DNA of 64,000 nucleotides from Bartonella australis AUST/NH1. Its GTDB lineage: Bacteria > Pseudomonadota > Alphaproteobacteria > Rhizobiales > Rhizobiaceae. The position numbers and the translations under genes were made by a program. The DNA lies in assembly GCF_000341355.1 (NCBI RefSeq), contig NC_020300.1, positions 992,001-1,056,000 on the forward strand, in the 5' to 3' direction. The notes beneath the pieces are model-generated. The model was not told the DNA's origin and ran no database searches. It was given only the letters and a program-made list of their open reading frames with translations. Numbering within the stretch: position 1 is the stretch's first letter; each line of letters opens with the position of its first letter. Positions 7,979-18,648 of this stretch are shown here, one piece after another.

Positions 7979-9970
7979 TTTCCCTTTTTAGATTCTATTT
8001 GGCTATTTCGTATCTAAATTATTATCTTTATCATTCAGATACTTGTTTTTGTTATTTTTAATTAATAAACAACTAAGTTGTAGCACGACGAGAACTAAAT
8101 TAAGATTTTAAAAGTTAAAGGGTGAATTTTTCATTCTGCTATCAACCACTGATAGCAGTCGGTGTGTAATTCCGGCAAGTATCCGTGTTACTTTTTTTTA
8201 CGAGCCAATTCACAGTAACACCACACCATTTATAAAACTGTGCTAGTTGATCTATAACATATTTTTACAAACTACTCTCCAACCATTTTAGTAAGTTTAT
8301 GTTCCCCTGCATCCTACTTTCATAAAAAATATTAAACTATTTTATTAAAATATAATATTTACTCATTGATTTTCATCATATATTTTTATTAATTAAGAAA
8401 TAACCCTTATTAAAAACGCAAACGACAAAATAGCCTTTAAGATGGCCTGTAACTATCTGAGCAATTTTCAAAAATATCTGAAATGCGCTCTCTTACATAA
8501 TAATAAACGGGCGGGCTTTTAAACTGATATTCTTCATAGCCCCCGAAAATCTGCGTTGCTTAACGTAACTTATAATCATTTTGACGTAATCACTCGCGCT
8601 GGGGTTATCCTCCTCTTCGCGCATCATCACTGTATAGCCCGGCTAATTGATAAATTGGCGGATAAAGAATCAATTAAGCAAATAAATAGGCATATTTTCC
8701 ATTCGAAGATCAATAACAATTGCTACGCTGAACTCAGTCCAAACACAAAAACTAAAACTGCCGACTAACGTGCCTGGTTCGCATAAAATACGGTGACAAT
8801 CGAATTGAAGAAAGCATTACTAAGCACTTTCTACTTGCCCCACCGTTTTCGCTTTTAAATAGGACTATTATAATGGAAACTTAATTAATTTTATTTTAAA
8901 ATTATATTTTAATACAATGTCTTATGTCGTTTTTTTTATAAAAATACACTATCAATCATAATTTACTCTGCGAGGAAACTTACTGAACTGACGTAACTCA
9001 AAAATACACCCACCATAAGGAAGATCTTTGATATAATGTGGAGAATACGTACATAAAACGACTAAGACAGTGCTCTAGCTCACGCAGGAGGCAGCCAAGG
9101 TTCAAATAAAATTATAAGAAACAGAATCTCTGCTCAAATCTGTGAAGACGCGCTCATCTTCTGATTTATCCATTAAATGCCTCCAGAAAAATTCGATTTC
9201 TTATTTAAAATTTACTAACAAATATTTGCTAATATTAGATAATATAACGAATAAAATATGTGATTAGTAATCATCTCGCTATCATAATTTACGAATTTAT
9301 ACCCCCCCTGCATGAGCGCTAAATACACCGCCAATCTCCAAAATAATAGAAAAGTAAATGTATATGTGCCTCAAGAATAAGGGCGAAGAATGCTCCTCAT
9401 CGAATACGTTGATACGAAATTAATTTTTATAAAATAAACCTATAAAAGCTTTCCCTCATTCCATAATACTGCTAAAGAAGAAACTGAAATAAGCTAAAAT
9501 TAATAAAACGAAGGAAGCTTCTCGGCATGTTTTTTTTGCGCTTACATTGCAAAAAAGGGAATTTCCTTCCTTTTGCAATCTGGTTTCTTTTGAGTATTTG
9601 GTTGACCAGTAATCTAAAAATGCATTTTCATTTAATCAAACAATGGTACGCTAATGATACGATTAATGCCAGCATACTTTATCCGCAAAATAAGTACAAT
9701 CAGTCGGGCTTTATAACGGGCGCAGATAAAAAATTTGCAGAACTTCATACATATCACACCCCCCCCGCTACAGCCTTTCAAGGCGCACCGGCGTTGAATA
9801 TATTCCCGAATCTCACTATCATTAACTATGCACAACTTCGCGATTTTCAGCCCCAACATTTTTTACATCAACGCGCTCCTCCCCTTGCTTGATCTGCAAA
9901 ATCACCATCCTAACTTTACTCCCGCGCTCAACTTTAATAACCATTTAATCGTCTGTTATTGGAATATATC
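7979..9970. other. Two-kilobase gene-free gap before secDF
   Basis: Nearly 2 kb of very AT-rich sequence with no open frame I can support. Two frames were examined (8556-8768 and 9527-9892, both plus strand); neither has a recognisable domain or a good ribosome site. YajC, which often precedes secDF in alphaproteobacteria, was not found here. Visible structure is limited to a perfect 9-base inverted repeat at 8136-8158. The stretch looks like decayed coding sequence or long intergenic DNA of the kind seen in Bartonella genomes. Confidence 0.5.
8136..8158. repeat. Perfect inverted repeat (hairpin)
   Basis: CTGCTATCA and TGATAGCAG form a perfect 9-base inverted repeat around a 5-base loop, ACCAC. 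No T tract follows on either strand, so a terminator is unlikely. It could be an operator or a chance hairpin. Confidence 0.4.
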
Positions 9971-12514
9971 ATGCGTGTATCCGGCTGGCTAACTACCTTC
10001 TACTGTCTTGTCCTTTTAGGCGGCATTTACGTTGCTTTACCTAATTTATTTTCACAAGAACAAGTGAAAAACTCGATTTTTTTGCCTGACACTCGTGTGA
10101 CGCTCGGGCTCGACCTTCAAGGAGGATCTTCTCTCCTACTTGAAGTCGACGCTAAAACGTTAAAACGCGATCAGTTACGTACAGTTTTAGGCAATGTACG
10201 CCAAAAACTGCGCGAAAAACAAATCCACGTATCGGGTACTCGCATCGTCGGAGATAGTATAGTCGCCATTGTTCCCGACCCAATACAAAATAAAGAAGCG
10301 GTCACTGCTTTAGAAACATTAATCACGCCTGTACCAAACAGCTTTACTGCTGCCAGCGATATCGCTATTAGCACTCAAAATGAAGCTATCCACATCACGT
10401 TAACTGAAGCGGGTGTTAAGGATCGTGTCAATAATGCTATCGAGCAAAGCTTGGAAATTATCCGTCGCCGTATTGATCAAATCGGTGTTTCTGAACCATC
10501 TATCCAAAAAGTAGGAAATGATCGTATTATGGTTCAGTTGCCTGGTCTACAAGATCCAAAACAATTACGCGATCTTTTAGGAACTACTGCTAAGATGACC
10601 TTTCATCTTGTGCCTTTTAACGTGGATCTAAACAATCCACCCCCAGGCGTTTCAATTCTTCCCGGATATATAGATGAAAAACAGCGTTATGCAATTTATG
10701 ACAAAATTTCTCTGGATGGAAACGTACTTAAAGACGCACGTGCAGGCTTTGATCCACAAGTGCCAGGGCGTTCCATTATCTCATTCACTATGAACTCAAT
10801 TGGTTCAAAAATATTTGCGGAAATAACGCGGCAAAATATCAACCGTCCCTTTGCGATCGTTCTTGATAACAAAGTCTTAACTGCTCCTACTATTAATAGT
10901 GTCATCCCCAACGGACAAGGTCAAATTACAGGAAATTTCGATTCCAAAGAAGCATCAACCCTCGCCGCTTTACTCCGAGCAGGCTCTTTGCCGGCACCCT
11001 TAACCGTTATTGAAGAAAGAACTGTAGGGCCAAATCTCGGTGCTGATGCTATTAAAATGGGCCTTTATACAGGAATCATAGGTTTTATTCTCGTTACAGT
11101 TTTTATGTTCGTTTTATACGGTGCTTGGGGTATTATTACTGATATAGCTCTGGCGCTACATACTATTCTGACATTTGCCGCACTTAGCCTTCTTGGAGCT
11201 ACACTCACGTTACCAGGTATTGCCGGTATTATTTTAGGTATTGGGATTGCTGTTGATGCCAATATTTTAATTAACGAGCGTATCCGCGAAGAAAGCCGAA
11301 AAGGTATCAGTGCCTTTGCAGCCTTAGACCGCGGATTTAAACAAGCTTTCTCGACCATTATCGATGCCAATGTTACTGCCGTAATTGCAACTGTTTTACT
11401 TTTTTGGTTTGGCACCGGCCCCGTTCGCGGTTTCGCTGTAACAATGCTTCTTGGCATTATTATCTCTATGTTCACCAATATTACTATCGTGCGTATCATT
11501 ATGATTTGGGCGGTACGTAAATGGAAAATAAAAACTCTGCATCTTCAACCTTTTTTCAATTTTGTACCCCAAAATACAACTTTCCACTTCATGAATGCTC
11601 GCTTTATTGGAATCGGCGTTTCAATCATTTTATCACTTGCTTCAATTTTTCTATTCTTCAAACCAGGTTTAAATTTCGGAATTGATTTTGTCGGCGGTAG
11701 CCAAATAACTATTACGACAAAAGAACCGACAAATCTGGGAACCTTGCGTTCAAAGCTTTCTACCCTGAATATTGGCGAAGTGACACTGCAGAATATCGGC
11801 AACGAAAATACGGTTTTGATTCGCGTCCAGCAACAAAGTGGCGGTGAAACAGAGCAGACGGCTGCTATTGATAAAGCCAAAACAGCTGTACAAAGCGTCT
11901 ACCCAGATGCTGTATTTGATCAAATAGAAGTTGTGGGACCAAAAATTTCAGGCGAGCTCGCTTCAGCTGGTTTTACTGCTGTCCTTCTGGCTGCTATCGC
12001 TATGTCACTTTATATTTGGTGGCGCTTTGAGTGGTTTTTCGCGGCTGGGGCAATTATTACGCTCGTCCTTGACACAACAAAAATGATTGGTTTTTTTGCT
12101 TTATTTCGATTTGATTTTAATTTAACCGCCATTGCCGCTCTTTTGACGATTGTCGGCTATTCCATAAACGACAAAGTTGTTGTCTATGACCGGATGCGCG
12201 AAAATGCGCGCCTTTATAGAAAGATGCCGCTGCGCGAACTCATTGACTTTTCAATTAACCAGGTCCTCGTGCGCTGTATCTTTACTTCGACCAGCACAGT
12301 TTTGGCTATGTTGCCCATGGCATTGTGGGGTGGGAATGCCGTCAATAACTTCGCGTTTCCCGTCGTCTTCGGGATCATCATCGCGACATCGTCCTCCATC
12401 TTCATCGCCGCCCCCATTTTATTATTATTAGGCGACCGAATGCATAAAAGGAACAAAGAAAATGATAAAACACCGCAGCACCGCGCAGACACTAAAACGA
12501 AACTGCCGCGTTAA
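9971..12514 (+). CDS. secDF: Fused SecD-SecF protein translocase subunit
   Basis: This 847-residue inner membrane protein joins SecD (about 1-515) and SecF (about 530-825) in one chain. The pair uses the proton gradient to pull exported proteins out of SecYEG on the periplasmic side. Visible marks include the N-terminal membrane segment, the SecD motif TLGLDLQGGSSLLLEV, the large P1 domain, the block GIAGIILGIGIAVDANILI, the SecF motif PGLNFGIDFVGGSQI and the block IVGYSINDKVVVYDR near the end. Each half has six predicted membrane segments. Fusion is usual in Rhizobiales. The frame is open to a TTG at 9959, but the ATG at 9971 (MRVSGWLTTFY) matches SecD starts. Confidence 0.95.
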   Translation: MRVSGWLTTFYCLVLLGGIYVALPNLFSQEQVKNSIFLPDTRVTLGLDLQGGSSLLLEVDAKTLKRDQLRTVLGNVRQKLREKQIHVSGTRIVGDSIVAIVPDPIQNKEAVTALETLITPVPNSFTAASDIAISTQNEAIHITLTEAGVKDRVNNAIEQSLEIIRRRIDQIGVSEPSIQKVGNDRIMVQLPGLQDPKQLRDLLGTTAKMTFHLVPFNVDLNNPPPGVSILPGYIDEKQRYAIYDKISLDGNVLKDARAGFDPQVPGRSIISFTMNSIGSKIFAEITRQNINRPFAIVLDNKVLTAPTINSVIPNGQGQITGNFDSKEASTLAALLRAGSLPAPLTVIEERTVGPNLGADAIKMGLYTGIIGFILVTVFMFVLYGAWGIITDIALALHTILTFAALSLLGATLTLPGIAGIILGIGIAVDANILINERIREESRKGISAFAALDRGFKQAFSTIIDANVTAVIATVLLFWFGTGPVRGFAVTMLLGIIISMFTNITIVRIIMIWAVRKWKIKTLHLQPFFNFVPQNTTFHFMNARFIGIGVSIILSLASIFLFFKPGLNFGIDFVGGSQITITTKEPTNLGTLRSKLSTLNIGEVTLQNIGNENTVLIRVQQQSGGETEQTAAIDKAKTAVQSVYPDAVFDQIEVVGPKISGELASAGFTAVLLAAIAMSLYIWWRFEWFFAAGAIITLVLDTTKMIGFFALFRFDFNLTAIAALLTIVGYSINDKVVVYDRMRENARLYRKMPLRELIDFSINQVLVRCIFTSTSTVLAMLPMALWGGNAVNNFAFPVVFGIIIATSSSIFIAAPILLLLGDRMHKRNKENDKTPQHRADTKTKLPR

Positions 12515-12609
12515 TTTATATGGCGTGCCATCTTTTTTCCTCATATAAGTATATAAAAGAATATATAGAGGCACTAATGATAACTTTTTAAAAGAGTCAC
12601 CCACACACT

Positions 12610-14394
12610 ATGCCCCACGATACACCGCTTATTACGGCTATTGTCGCAGGCCTATGTTTAGCGTTCCTCTTCGGTATGACCGCTAACCGCCTGCGTATCT
12701 CACCGCTTGTCGGCTACCTGTTAGCCGGCGTCATCGTGGGACCCAACACAGGCGGCTTTAGAGTAGACTCTATACTTATCAACCAACTTGCCGAAATTGG
12801 CATCATTCTGCTCATGTTCGGTGTCGGACTGCATTTTTCGTTAAAAGACCTCTTGTCCGTCAGAGCCGTCGTCATCCCCGGTGCCATCGCACAAATGGCA
12901 TCCGCTACTTTTCTAGGCTCGTGCCTCAGCTGGGTTATGGGGGGAAATTTTGGCAATAATTTGGTATTTGGTTTATCTTTATCAACAGCGAGTACTGTAA
13001 TTTTACTACGCACCTTGCAAGAAAAACAGCTTATTGAAACAGAAAAAGGACGTATTGCTATTGGCTGGTTAATCATCGAAGATTTAGCTATGGTCTTGAT
13101 ACTTGTCCTTATACCTACATTGGCCAGCATTTTTGGCGACGCGACGAAGACATCAATTAATCCGCTTGTTCACTGGCTGCATTTAAACACTTTCGAGATC
13201 ATTTGCTTCACTATCTTTAAAATTATCATATTCATAGCCCTCATGCTCGTTATTGGACGGCGTGTTATCCCCTGGTTGCTAAAAATAAGTGCCCAATCGG
13301 GATCACGTGAATTGTTCCGCCTCAGTGTTTTCACTATCGCGTTGGGAGTAGCCTTCGGGGCCGCCAATTTATTTAGTGTTTCACTTTCTCTTGGCGCTTT
13401 CTTCGCAGGTATGATTATGAGCGAATCAGAATTGAGTCACCGTGCAGCGGAAGAATCTTTACCTTTGCGGGATGCATTTTCTGTTCTCTTTTTTGTCTCT
13501 GTGGGTATGTTATTTGACCCAGTAAAACTCTTAACAAACTTTTTTCCTCTTTTGGTAACATTATCAATTATCATACTGGGTAAATCTTTCGTCTCTTTTC
13601 TCATTATTAGAGCTTTTCGCTATTCTTATGGGACAGCTCTCACTATTTCAGCGAGCCTCGCCCAAATTGGGGAATTTTCTTTTATCCTAGCAGGATTAGG
13701 CTCAAATTTTGGACTTTTAAGCCACGATACCCTCGACTTAATTCTCGGAAGCGCAATTCTTTCTATCTTGCTCAATCCCCTCGTTTTTGTCGCCGTAGAT
13801 AAAATTAAAAGCTATTTGGAAAATTTCCCTATAAATATACAAGATAAACAAACAACCATAAACATCGCCGCAGTGGATTCTGATCAAGAGCTTCTACCAG
13901 TTACCTCAAAAGCTGGTCACACCGTGATTATTGGTTATAGTCACGTCGGCGAATGTGTCGCGCTATCTTTGATGAACCGAGGCGAATCTATAGTAGTGGT
14001 AGAAAAGTCAAAGCATCTTTCTGATAAGGCACTTGCAGCCGGGATAGAAACAATTTGTGGTAATATAAATAAACAAGAAGTTATCGACGCCGCAAATATC
14101 GGAGGTGCGTGCAAAATTGTCATAACAATGCGTAGCACTATTGAAATAGGGCAATGTATAGCTAACATACGTAATCTTGGAAAAGACCTCAAAATAATTA
14201 CTCATGCGCTATCTAACGTAGAAGCAGACTATCTTATTGATCTTGGCGCAGATATTGTAGTAACAATCGACAAAGAAGTTGCGAATGGCGTCATTGAGTA
14301 TGTGACTGGACAGAGATCCACGGCTAATATCCACGATTGTGAATCTAATTTACAAAAAACATACGCGAAAACAAAAATAGGCAAAGAAGTGTGA
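12610..14394 (+). CDS. ybaL: Cation:proton antiporter of the KefB/YbaL (CPA2) type
   Basis: This 594-residue membrane protein has about 12 hydrophobic segments in residues 1-400 (Na+/H+ exchanger fold), including SPLVGYLLAGVIVGP and SLGAFFAGMIMSESELSHRA. A cytoplasmic TrkA-N type Rossmann domain follows at about 435-560, with VIIGYSHVGECVALSL as its nucleotide-binding loop. This arrangement is that of YbaL/KefB potassium:proton antiporters, used in pH and potassium control. No KefF-like partner or glutathione-regulation gene is nearby. Its last four bases (GTGA) overlap the start of the next gene, so the two are translationally coupled. Substrate is inferred from the family only. Confidence 0.85.
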   Translation: MPHDTPLITAIVAGLCLAFLFGMTANRLRISPLVGYLLAGVIVGPNTGGFRVDSILINQLAEIGIILLMFGVGLHFSLKDLLSVRAVVIPGAIAQMASATFLGSCLSWVMGGNFGNNLVFGLSLSTASTVILLRTLQEKQLIETEKGRIAIGWLIIEDLAMVLILVLIPTLASIFGDATKTSINPLVHWLHLNTFEIICFTIFKIIIFIALMLVIGRRVIPWLLKISAQSGSRELFRLSVFTIALGVAFGAANLFSVSLSLGAFFAGMIMSESELSHRAAEESLPLRDAFSVLFFVSVGMLFDPVKLLTNFFPLLVTLSIIILGKSFVSFLIIRAFRYSYGTALTISASLAQIGEFSFILAGLGSNFGLLSHDTLDLILGSAILSILLNPLVFVAVDKIKSYLENFPINIQDKQTTINIAAVDSDQELLPVTSKAGHTVIIGYSHVGECVALSLMNRGESIVVVEKSKHLSDKALAAGIETICGNINKQEVIDAANIGGACKIVITMRSTIEIGQCIANIRNLGKDLKIITHALSNVEADYLIDLGADIVVTIDKEVANGVIEYVTGQRSTANIHDCESNLQKTYAKTKIGKEV

Positions 14395-15329
14395 AATTGA
14401 AGAAATTTTTGTGGCCACTTGTCGGCATATTAACAATGTTAGTATCTATACGTATTCTTTACGTAAAGCTATCTGCTATTTCTTTTAATGACGTATTGGA
14501 ACGTTTAGGTGATTTAAGTACACATGACTGGCTTTTAGCATTCTCTTGCTCGCTCTTCGCTTATAGCGCTCTTGCAGGATATGACCGAATTGCATTACAA
14601 CACCTCGGCCATAAAATTTCTTGGATGTTTATCGCCATATGTTCATTTACCACCTACGCACTCTCACACAATATCGGCGCTTCAGTTTTCTCTGGTGCCG
14701 TCGTGCGTTACCGTGCTTACACAATAAAAGGGCTAAGTGGATCAGAAATTGCAATACTAGTAGGTTTTTGCTCTTTTACCTTTGTGATTGGCACAATTAT
14801 GCTTTCTGGTATCGTTCTAATTTTGCAGCCCCAAATTATCACCCTCATTCACAACGATCTTCCTACATGGCTCGGTACACTAATTGGCGCGCTTTTCCTC
14901 GCTTTTATAGCGCTCTATACTTTTGGCAGTTGGCTTCAATTAAAGCCTTTACGCATAGGAAAAAAAATCCAGCTTTCTTACCCACAATTCAGAATTGTTG
15001 TACAACAACTTCTTATTAGTCCATTAGAACTTTTAGCGGCAGCAGGTATTATATATGCTGTGTTACCGCATAGCGCCGATATTCATTTTATTTCGGTGCT
15101 CGGTGTTTTTCTCGCATCTTTCAGCGCAGCTCTCCTTTCCAACGCCCCTGCGGGCGGGATTGGTGTCCTTGAAGCTTTATTTATAGCGGGCATGCCTAAC
15201 GTAAATTCCGCCGATGTTATAGCTGCACTCATTGTATTTAGGATGCTTTATCTGATTATACCTTTTATCATCTCCTTATTTTTTGTGGCAATTTTTGAAG
15301 TCCAGCAATATTGGAAGCGAACACAGTAG
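14391..15329 (+). CDS. YbhN/UPF0104-type multispanning membrane protein
   Basis: The 312-residue product has about eight hydrophobic segments and resembles the membrane domain of lysylphosphatidylglycerol synthetase (YbhN, UPF0104). Typical features are the SHNIGASVFSGAVVRYRAY segment and the glycine-rich NAPAGGIGVLEALFIAGMP near the C-terminus. The aminoacyl-transferase domain of MprF is absent, so lipid aminoacylation is not expected; flipping of a lipid or a stabilising role is possible but unproven. The start is GTG at 14391, overlapping the antiporter stop by four bases, which implies co-expression. I am sure of the family, not of the function. Confidence 0.75.
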   Translation: MKLKKFLWPLVGILTMLVSIRILYVKLSAISFNDVLERLGDLSTHDWLLAFSCSLFAYSALAGYDRIALQHLGHKISWMFIAICSFTTYALSHNIGASVFSGAVVRYRAYTIKGLSGSEIAILVGFCSFTFVIGTIMLSGIVLILQPQIITLIHNDLPTWLGTLIGALFLAFIALYTFGSWLQLKPLRIGKKIQLSYPQFRIVVQQLLISPLELLAAAGIIYAVLPHSADIHFISVLGVFLASFSAALLSNAPAGGIGVLEALFIAGMPNVNSADVIAALIVFRMLYLIIPFIISLFFVAIFEVQQYWKRTQ

Positions 15330-15432
15330 CTCCCGCTGAAATAAAAGCTACTAAAACAGCAGCAAGCAGTTCGCGTGTTCTTTTCATCGCTAAGAAAGGC
15401 AGCGGATTTTGTCGTCTCTTTGTCTGCCTAAA

Positions 15433-17001
15433 TCAGTCTTTTTCCTTCAAAATAAGCGGAGAAATAAGCACCTTAGAAATATTCCGGCGATCTATTTCAG
15501 TCACTTTAAAGCACAAACCTTCGGCTTCAAAACTTTCACCCTCATTTGGTAAATGACCAAAATGCCAAAGCATAAATCCTGCTAGCGTAGTATAACGATC
15601 TGCTTCATCAACGAGATTACGGTCGAGATAACCACTTAAACGACGAATATCTGCATATCCCTCAACCAGAAGGCTTCCATCTTCAAACTGTTCCGCTACC
15701 ACAGATTCTTCGTCACCATCAGGAAAATCACCAGCAATAGCCTCAAGAATATCCGTCGGCGTTGCGATACCTTCAAAGGATCCATGTTCATCAACGACAA
15801 CCGCAAGTTGGATTGAAGAATGCCGTAATCGCTCCATTAATCGCAAAACGCTTGTATTTTCATGAACGACGAGTGGTTCCCGCATAGCTTCCTGCCAATT
15901 AACCCTGTTACCCTCAGCCAAATTTAAAAGAAGATCTTTAGTTAAAGCAACACCGACAAATTCATCTACTTTTTCGTACGCGAGGATCAAACGACTATGT
16001 TTAACCTTCTGCAATTCTTTACGCATTTCATCATCGCCGCCTTTTACATCCAGCCATTCAATTTCGTTACGTGGTGACATAATAGATCGTACGGGGCGAT
16101 CAGCTAGGTCAAGAACGCCGCGAATCATTTCTTTTTCTTCCGGCCGAAAAAGCTCTGAAGCGGCTGCTTGTTCAGCAATAACATCTACAGTTTCACCAAG
16201 ATTTCCATCTTTTTTTCCACCCCCTAAGAGCCTCAGTACAGCATCAGCTGTCCGCCCACGTAGATCATTTGTTGTAATCAATTTTTCACGGTTACGGCGG
16301 CCAATTTGATTAAAGACTTCAATAAGAACTGAAAAACCAATAGCCGCATACAAATAACCTTTTGGAATGTGAAAACCGAACCCTTCAACAATCAGAGCAA
16401 AACCAATCATCATCAAAAAACCGAGACAAAGAATAACGATAGTGGGGTGGCGACTAATAAAACGCATAAAAATGCCAGATCCCCACATCATCGCACCCAT
16501 AGCGACGACAACTGCTATATACATGACCATTGCATGATCTTTGGTAATCATACCTGTCGCAGTGATGATACTATCAAGAGAAAACACTGCATCAAGCACC
16601 ACAATCTGAATGATAACTTGCCAAAAAACAGCGTAAATAACGCCTGTTTCTTTCTCATGCTTCGTCCCTTCTAGCCTTTCATGCAGCTCTAATGTCCCCT
16701 TTGCTAATAAAAAAGCGCCACCACTAATCAAAATGAGACTATGCCAACTGAACGCGAAGGACGCGACAGAAAGAATCGCTTTATCAAGACTCATTACCCA
16801 TCCAACAATTGTGAGAAGAAAAAGCCGCATAACTAAGGCTAAAGTTAAACCGACTAAACGTGCGCGATCGCGCAGACGCGATGGCAATTTTTCCGCTAAA
16901 ATTGCAATAAAAACGAGGTTATCTATCCCCAAAACAATTTCAAGGAAAATTAATGTAACTAAGCCAACCCAAGCATAAGGGTCGGCGATCCATCCCATCA
17001 T
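15433..17001 (-). CDS. TerC-family membrane protein fused to CBS and CorC/HlyC domains
   Basis: The 522-residue protein has an N-terminal TerC membrane domain (about 1-240, seven hydrophobic segments). Its two acidic signatures are LEIVLGIDNLVFIAIL and LDAVFSLDSIITATGM, whose Asp and Glu residues are thought to bind metal ions. A CBS pair follows (about 300-425; SIQLAVVVDEHGSFEGIAT is typical) and then a CorC_HlyC domain (about 440-520). This is the YegH/YoaE layout. TerC proteins have been linked to metal export, including manganese delivery to exported enzymes. CBS domains suggest control by adenine nucleotides. It is convergent with the preceding gene. The start ATG has a TAAGGGTG ribosome site. 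Confidence 0.88.
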   Translation of the reverse strand: MMGWIADPYAWVGLVTLIFLEIVLGIDNLVFIAILAEKLPSRLRDRARLVGLTLALVMRLFLLTIVGWVMSLDKAILSVASFAFSWHSLILISGGAFLLAKGTLELHERLEGTKHEKETGVIYAVFWQVIIQIVVLDAVFSLDSIITATGMITKDHAMVMYIAVVVAMGAMMWGSGIFMRFISRHPTIVILCLGFLMMIGFALIVEGFGFHIPKGYLYAAIGFSVLIEVFNQIGRRNREKLITTNDLRGRTADAVLRLLGGGKKDGNLGETVDVIAEQAAASELFRPEEKEMIRGVLDLADRPVRSIMSPRNEIEWLDVKGGDDEMRKELQKVKHSRLILAYEKVDEFVGVALTKDLLLNLAEGNRVNWQEAMREPLVVHENTSVLRLMERLRHSSIQLAVVVDEHGSFEGIATPTDILEAIAGDFPDGDEESVVAEQFEDGSLLVEGYADIRRLSGYLDRNLVDEADRYTTLAGFMLWHFGHLPNEGESFEAEGLCFKVTEIDRRNISKVLISPLILKEKD

Positions 17002-17500
17002 AGTTCACCCTTAAAGAGTATCTTTAAAAGCTTGAATGCACGTTGCTGATGAAACAAATTCATGAACTTTCATTCACACCATTGACTAACAGCATTGAAC
17101 GTAAATGAGCTGCGTTCAAAAGAAGACAATCGCGAGGCACTGCCCAAACTTATATGATTATTGATAAAATTCATAAATGAAACACACACCTCAGCCGCTG
17201 AATACGACGATAAGGTTCTTCTGAATTATGCCCGGGCATTACGCTCGATGATCCTCCAGCCGTAGTTCTGCGTAACAATTCAGAACATTTTGTTCACAAG
17301 GGTCCCTTATAATGGATCTATTTTTATATAAGATCAAGGGGGTATCACATTTTTTAATTAGATGCGCCTTTTTTAACTTTACGCATTGTACCGGTTTAGC
17401 TACAGACTTTATTGATATAATACAAAAAAAATGAAACTACCTAGACATACCCTCTTAGGAGCGTTATAGAAACGCCCGTCCTTATTTTTCGAGAAATCGT
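17002..17500. other. Intergenic region upstream of the TerC-CBS gene and tRNA-Lys
   Basis: About 500 bases with no supportable gene. It must hold the promoters of the TerC-CBS gene (minus) and of tRNA-Lys (plus), but I could not assign convincing -35/-10 pairs. An imperfect hairpin (GAGCGTT with AAACGCC) lies near 17458-17478. Confidence 0.4.
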
Positions 17501-17576
<76 letters not shown>

Positions 17577-18345
17577 TTCGCCCCCGTATTTCATTATTGG
17601 GTTTTGTGTGATTTTCAATATGCATTGTGTTATTCGTCAAAAGGTTTCGCAGCAATTTATTTTTTTAAAGGGGCTTAAAGGGAATTTCAAAGACATCCAA
17701 AAAGTTGTTTGAAAGCTTACGATTTTTTCCGCAAAAACTTATCTTTTTCGTGATTCTGGTACGACAAAAACAATAATTTTTTTCTCTGCACTCGGACCAC
17801 TTTACGTGCAGACTATACAGAGAGTATCATTTTTAGGAATCATTTTTCCCTTGTCTGGTTCTTCCAGTGTGACTTCTGTAGTATAATTGTTTGATTTATC
17901 ATAGCGGTGGATAACTGTGAAAGCTTTGCGTAGGCTATTAACTTCCTCCCCCCAGTAACATAAGAGGTTAATCCGCTATAATTTTTGGTCAACCCTCCCG
18001 TAGCAAAAACCACTCCCAATGGTGCGACACATCCTATCCGATTCTGATACAGCAGCGGCCAGAGCCTCTTCCTGACAGGCGTAGTAACAGTGTAAACGTC
18101 ATGTCAGACCTGTGAAGCCTATCGAATGTTTCGACATACCATTATTGCACTTTGGCATAATCAAAATAACTAGCTTCAACTGCGCTATATTGCGTCCGTA
18201 GCTCAGGTATAAACTTAAAACGAACACAGTAATATTTATGGTTGCCAAGAAGCCGGTAAACTATCTCACTCTAAAAAAAACTTATTATCTTGACTAAAGG
18301 ACTTGCCCACATCCAGTCAGTAAGATGCATTAAAATAATGGTCGA
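17577..18345. other. Gene-free gap of 770 bases after tRNA-Lys
   Basis: No open frame, RNA gene or repeat that I can support. Stop codons are frequent in all frames. It may be decayed sequence. Confidence 0.45.
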
Positions 18346-18648
18346 TTAATCGGCGCGGACCACATAAGGTGAAACTTTTTCGTAAAACTGTCGGCTCATT
18401 TTGGCTTGATGACCACGACGCTCAGCCCGTGTTTTAACAATATCTCTAACGATTTTGACATCGAAATGTTTACTGCTTTGTTCTTTTATTTTTTTACGCA
18501 TGGAAGTATTTTTGCCGCAGAAGCGTAAAATTTCTTCGTCACTGCTATTCAAACTAATACCAATTGGGTCAAACGCGATGAATTCAAGTAAGCTGACATT
18601 CAAACCACACGGCAAAAGATAATTATATCGGATAATATCCAGATTCAT
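18346..18648 (-). CDS. Hypothetical protein of 100 residues, doubtful
   Basis: The frame encodes 100 residues with a plausible protein-like composition: a hydrophobic, mixed N-terminal half (LLEFIAFDPIGISLN) and a basic C-terminal half (IVRDIVKTRAERRGHQAKMS). I recognise no domain. The sequence GGGG directly abuts the ATG, so the ribosome site is poorly placed. It is isolated between two gene-free gaps, which fits either a small orphan gene or the remnant of a longer one. Function unknown. Confidence 0.35.
   Translation of the reverse strand: MNLDIIRYNYLLPCGLNVSLLEFIAFDPIGISLNSSDEEILRFCGKNTSMRKKIKEQSSKHFDVKIVRDIVKTRAERRGHQAKMSRQFYEKVSPYVVRAD

Noticed and set aside
8556..8768. A 70-codon plus-strand frame in the 2 kb gap
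   Set aside because: No domain, no ribosome site, isolated in AT-rich DNA.
9527..9892. A 121-codon plus-strand frame just before secDF, with a hydrophobic N-terminus
   Set aside because: No recognisable domain, no good ribosome site, an unusual mix of residues (many His, Asn, Pro) and location in a decayed-looking gap. It could be part of a lost exported protein, but I cannot support it as a gene.
11065..11499. A 144-codon frame antisense to secDF
   Set aside because: It mirrors the SecD membrane segments on the other strand; no independent support.
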